Shown here in pieces: positions 59,780 through 64,000 of a stretch of 64,000 nucleotides of DNA (position 1 is the first letter of the stretch; each line of letters starts with the position of its first letter). A model generated the notes under the pieces. That model was not told where the DNA came from. It saw only the letters and a program-made list of their open reading frames with translations, and ran no database searches. Made by a program: the position numbers and the translations under genes. Source of the stretch: Marthasterias glacialis (taxonomy: Eukaryota; Echinodermata; Asteroidea; Forcipulatida; Asteriidae). Location of the stretch: the NCBI GenBank assembly GCA_911728455.2, contig OU452219.1, positions 501,001-565,000 on the forward strand. The letters run 5' to 3'.

Positions 59780-60060
59780 CTACTTTCCCAGATTTGTCCT
59801 TTCCAAGTAACGCAACGATTCAAGAAACCAATTAATTGGGAGATGTGAAGCCCACACAGCTTGCCCACAAACGATTCCGACTCCAGTCATTTTTAGAAAC
59901 CAACTCCAATTTCTGATCACACTGAGCTTCCCACTGCTTCGCCATGGCAACACAACTGTCCGCACTTAAGACGCATCTTGACCGCACCGTGATGCCACAG
60001 AGCGACCGTGGAGCGCTCTCCGAGCACGGCCGACATGACAGTAACATTTCAGTCGTGCCC
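59780..60060 (-). promoter_or_regulatory. Candidate minus-strand promoter/first exon with RFX-type X-box
   Basis: CpG-rich DNA at 59940-60060 in AT-rich surroundings. The minus strand carries GTTGCCATGGCGA (59939-59951), close to an RFX X-box (GTTGCCATGGCAAC). The ATG inside it (59945) has an ideal GCCATGG Kozak context and opens MAKQWEAQCDQKLELVSKND. Another ATG upstream (near 60035) opens MSAVLGERSTVALWHHGAVK. Neither frame was recognised and no clear donor was found. Confidence 0.22.
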
Positions 60061-60644
60061 GTAGTTTAGACTACAACTGGGATAATTTGTCTTCACATTG
60101 GATACTCGTTATGATGAATTATTCTCATGGCTCGCGACTATATGGCATTCTAAAATGTCAGTATCTTTTCTTGACGTCACTGACATTTTCGATATTTTGG
60201 TGACGTAAACTCTCCGAGATGGGGTACGGAATAACACTGGCAAGACTACGGTACTCTTCTGTGTATGCTTGAACTCTGTTTGAATGGAGATTTGGTATAA
60301 CATTCGAGACTGTTCACAAAACGTATTATGGTTATTTCCATTGAATCAATATCATACGCGCTAATCAAACCAGCTGAACTGTTATCAGCTGAAAAAGAAC
60401 TTTGATGAAGAGATAAATAGTCACAGCATTTTTCTTGTACTTACTTTCCTAAATCTGAAAGAAGAAATTTGCATCGCCATCCGCCAGGCACTCTGTAAAT
60501 TGTTTTCGAAATCTTTGAAAATGAACTTCACTAGGATTAATGAAGATACATGCAGACATGAGGAGACATGATGGAGAGCCATGAATCTCAAGGGTATGAC
60601 AAGGGCGCACGATGCACTGAAAGTAATCAAAACTAAGGAATCGA

Positions 60645-60755
60645 GAATGGACTTGACTCGTGACAAGACGAGCAGAGTATACCGTTCGAAACGTCCAGAC
60701 CAAACCAACGGCTCTTTTCAGAACCAACAATCCTCCCAAAAGAGATTGACACATG
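60645..60755 (+). repeat. GTTTCGA-core repeat family 2, copy B
   Basis: Plus strand GACAAGACGAGCAGAGTATA, GTTCGAAACGTCCAGACC, AACGGCTCTTTTCAGAACC, CTCCTCCCAAAAGAGATTG: the same block order as the minus strand of 33265-33385. Confidence 0.7.
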
Positions 60756-61599
60756 GTTGTACCCGTAAGTTTAAGAAACTTATAGTTATAAATGTTGTCC
60801 ACATTGTAAAATGCATCAAACATCACATAAATGGAAACACCATATTACACTCTGAAATCCAGTGAGAATCAGAACACGAGAAACGAGAGGAAGCATATCG
60901 CTTGAGAGAGAGGTGGAGAGACCATGCCTGAGAATATTGAAAAAGAAACATGGTAACGAGTCGTATTGGATAGGAAGAATGATGGGATGGAAGACTCGTG
61001 CCTTCCTTCTTCAGGCGTGAAGCGAACAGGCCAATTAAAACATACCATAACAACAACAAAACCGATATTGCCCAAGTTTTATTAGCTTAAACTTATCGAG
61101 TTGCAAAGCTGCTATCAAAAAACAAACAACAATTGTTGCCTTTTGTTGAAAACAAAATTGCTATTCATAGAGCTTGTAATGGTATTGAATTTTCCCCATG
61201 ACCCTATCTGAGCAAATTGTTTTTAACAAACTTAGGCTACATTAGTTTTATGCTCGGTTTTCAAAAGAAACTTGAGCTACACAATAACAATAATTTCCTT
61301 GGTTGGGATTTGTTATGACAGAATTTTATGACAGAATCTTAGAAGTAAGCTACAGCTTTCCTTGGTTGGTATTTTTCATGATATAACTTTGCTTCAAGCT
61401 CTGAATTGTACCGAATCAGCCATTTTTTACTGAGTATCGACCATTAGCGCGTTTGTGGTTTGAATGTGTACATGACGTACCTCTTTTGTCAAATGTCTAA
61501 CAGCATAATGTGAAACTCACTCAACAAAAAAAAGTTACAACTGGATTTGTTTACGAGAGTTGGAAGAAGAAAAAACACATTTCGTGTACTATTTGTTGT

Positions 61600-61750
61600 A
61601 CCGCCCCTTTAAAGTGCGACGTTAGAAGAGTTTAACGCATGCCCTTTGAATCTACCACGTGATCACAATAGCCAGGCGCATGCGCACAGGCGATGCACGC
61701 ACTTGTTTGTGTAATTTTAGAGGCGTCAGCTGACAGTCGTGTACGACAGA
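61600..61750. promoter_or_regulatory. Promoter-like patch: NRF1 palindrome and E-box
   Basis: GCGCATGCGC at 61676-61685 is a perfect NRF1-type palindrome. CACGTG at 61656-61661 is a full E-box, and GTACCGCCCCTTTAAAG lies just upstream (near 61600). Such clusters mark housekeeping-type CpG promoters. Direction and gene are unknown; no first exon was recognised on either side. Confidence 0.3.
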
Positions 61751-62509
61751 CACAGGAAAAAGGGGGTAAAGGATCTCAACTCCAAATCAGCCACTTACAT
61801 TTGCCCAAATCTCACCTGGGTAAGGAGTCACTGATGATATCTTATAGCCTGACTCCTGTGATGTAACTTTTCCGGAAGTGATCTCATTTTTGACTTTTGA
61901 AAAATACCAAAACAACAACGACAACAAAACAACAACAACAAATATGGTGTTTTTATGGAAGGTGCTAAGGGTGTGTGTACCCAGTGGGACTTTACCTGAA
62001 ACAATTCTGAGTGATAAACTGATATCATTTGTACCATCCAAAGAAATCATTCCCTCTGATAGTTTGCCACAAAAATACATGATGTGTCTGAGTTCGAACG
62101 GGATCGTCGATCGTGGATCTACTTCAACAGTGGGTCGCAAATAGGTTTGAAGGCCAGCTGTTATATCTCTTCCTTTCTTTAGAAACAATGAAGAAAAAAG
62201 CAAAGCATATAAACATGTATTTTTCTAAACAAAATGTTTACATTCTTGAATGCAGCAAGACTGAAATTCTGCCAATTTCGCCAGACTTACAATTCCAAGA
62301 CGGAAACTGCACAATCAAAGCACAACATATCTTGCTTTAATAAAATACATGCTTTACACGTGATAATCTTTAATTTTACTGGTGCATAAATTAGTTTTTG
62401 TTTGCATATGAACAACCTGAACTAATTACTCCCTTGAAATTAATTAATGCATATTCAGTTACAAAACTAGCTCAATAACAAAGACACTATTTGCTCTCGT
62501 TAGGTCCGG

Positions 62510-62570
62510 ATATTCAAAATGGCCTTTGCCGGAAGTCATTTGAACGTTTTATCTTACTTCCGGCAAAAAA
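62510..62570. promoter_or_regulatory. Mirrored ETS-site pair
   Basis: TTTGCCGGAAGT (62525-62536) is the perfect inverted complement of ACTTCCGGCAAA (62556-62567), 19 bp apart. Each contains an ETS-type GCCGGAAGT. Upstream CAAAATGGCC (about 62515-62524) resembles a YY1 site. It is either a bidirectional promoter core or the arms of a small inverted-repeat element. Confidence 0.3.
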
Positions 62571-62699
62571 TGATACAAAGATGCTCCATCGACACAGGAC
62601 CAATTATAGCGAAGTCTTGTTGTATAGTTTTTTGGTCATGATCTTAAAGTTAAACACTATGCGTCTTAAAGGTCGCAGTTGATGGCTTGATAAGTGTAT

Positions 62700-64000
62700 C
62701 AAGATGTGTCGGAGGTGGACAGTTAAGTTATATTTCATTGTAGTAGAGGAAAGTGATATTTATTTGCAGCCGCTCAATCAGTGCCTTTAATCTCACCACG
62801 GACAGATTCTTCCGTTTCAATACTCTGCGCATGGGAAGCCACCGTCAAAAAGCACAGGACACGACTGCCAATGTCGATTTCCGTTCCCATAGAGACCAGG
62901 CAAATTATATGATTTTCATTTGTGAGTTGCAATTTGATGTTTAATGGTTCATGATGGAATGAGGTCTTGGTCAAAAACAATCACGGCCCTGAACGTCTAA
63001 CACCACTGGTTAACAACTGTCTGTCTGGTTCCACTTCCATCAAGAGGGATTTATCAAACAGAAAAAATGGCTTAGCACTTCATATCGATACGTTTTGAGG
63101 TCAGAAAATTAGTCATTTTCAGACAATATTATTTCGGGTGATAAGTTTCATTTGTTACATGAATATTAACTGAAGTAACATGCGTACCGTCGTATAGGGC
63201 TGGCTTGAGCCACAAAGCTGTATGCAACCAGGCATGTACATGTACTATGTTTGTTGGATCGAAAGGTGAGCAATCAATTTTACTCAAGTCAGGGGACTTC
63301 TTTTGTCGACTGTTTTTTGAATTCATTCGAATTGCGTGATCTAGGCTAAAGTCTATTTAGAACATCACTCGCAACGAGTGTTTTGACGGGTCGTGAGTAT
63401 TTAAGGCGCATTATGAGTGGATTTGAAGCCCTGTACGATTTTCCACTCGGATAAACCCGGTTCTCATGAACAATTCTAATACCTGAATGGACTCAACTTT
63501 GCAAAGGATAGCGGGGTAATTAGTTCTACTGCCCGTATCGGAAGTCGCGCTGCTCTCTTAAAGTCGGTGAATCTTGTAATTCTTGAGTCTTTTTCAGGCC
63601 ATTGTTGGGTTCGAAATTCCTTGTATTGGCATGATTGTCGTTGTTTAGCTTGTTTATGATCCTGCACAGCTTGTGGCTTCCACACAAAACTCCCACCCCC
63701 GATGTGATACAAGAATGGCTAGGAATTTCTTCTAAATAAACGCTATAATCGCAGGAAGAAACGATTTGTCACTTGAAAACATGCCACTAATTTGCCCTGC
63801 CACTTTTATACACATCTGTCACATTTCAATTGAAGCTCAAAAGATTAACAATTTACATTGTTAAAAGGCTGACCGGCCTCAACATTTTAATTGTTCCAAA
63901 GTTGAGCCGTGGGGATTAACTGTGAAGATTGAGTCACAATGTATATAGATAAATTGGACCGATAGAAACTTCTTGAGACATTCTTTACACGCTTGGTACG
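62700..64000. other. Intergenic DNA, nothing firm
   Basis: No gene was recognised. An acceptor-like TCTTTTTCAG at 63588-63597 is followed by a short open frame (AIVGFEIPCIGMIVVV then stop), too weak to call. Confidence 0.3.

Noticed and set aside
61787-62203. 138-codon minus-strand frame with a hydrophobic segment
   Set aside because: The hydrophobic stretch comes from a GTT-rich simple repeat (61905-61945); no splice or promoter logic on that strand. Possibly repeat-derived.

Overview
This is eukaryotic nuclear DNA: AT-rich, gene-poor, with consensus GT-AG introns of up to 14 kb and many short non-autonomous transposable elements, tRNA-derived SINEs and minisatellites. No bacterial-style operon, CRISPR array or viral gene was seen. 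The intron sizes, the SINE type and the repeat vocabulary suggest an invertebrate animal, perhaps a deuterostome such as an echinoderm. That placement is a low-confidence inference; no marker gene fixes the species.

Left part (1-31.5 kb): the only gene that can be stated firmly. It is the 3' portion of a plus-strand WD40-repeat gene. Five exons (1082-1222, 8783-8864, 10086-10252, 24279-24366, 29006-29149) join in one frame, with consensus splice sites, into 206 residues: a partial blade, four complete WD40 blades and a short acidic C-terminal tail ending in TAA. The 5' exons, and hence any N-terminal partner domain such as an F-box, lie outside the window. The four introns hold three copies of a tRNA-Leu(CAA)-like SINE, a MITE with a TTA target-site duplication, a long foldback element, an 8-copy 37-bp minisatellite, a nuclear-receptor-half-site-rich repeat and an isolated CpG-rich patch. 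An AT-rich 3' UTR or downstream region follows, with several AATAAA signals and another foldback element.

Middle part (31.5-47 kb): a repeat-rich interval holding a candidate two-exon coding unit (33617-33826 joined to 33977-34108; 113 codons, unrecognised), a 16-bp tandem array of about 23 copies, an isolated 75-bp exon-like segment at 44340 and a compound CAA/CAG triplet block near 46.1 kb. Fragments sharing a core around GTTTCGA recur here and at 60.7 kb. They resemble degenerate hammerhead-ribozyme-type cores of Penelope-like or retrozyme elements (inference).

Right part (47-64 kb): mostly non-coding, with a satellite-like triplication at 49.6-50.0 kb, a foldback at 50.1 kb, a tRNA-like composite repeat at 52.0-52.3 kb and three promoter-like patches: an RFX X-box-like site with a possible minus-strand first exon near 60 kb, a perfect NRF1-type palindrome plus E-box at 61.65 kb, and a mirrored ETS-site pair at 62.5 kb. 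No complete gene was recognised there.
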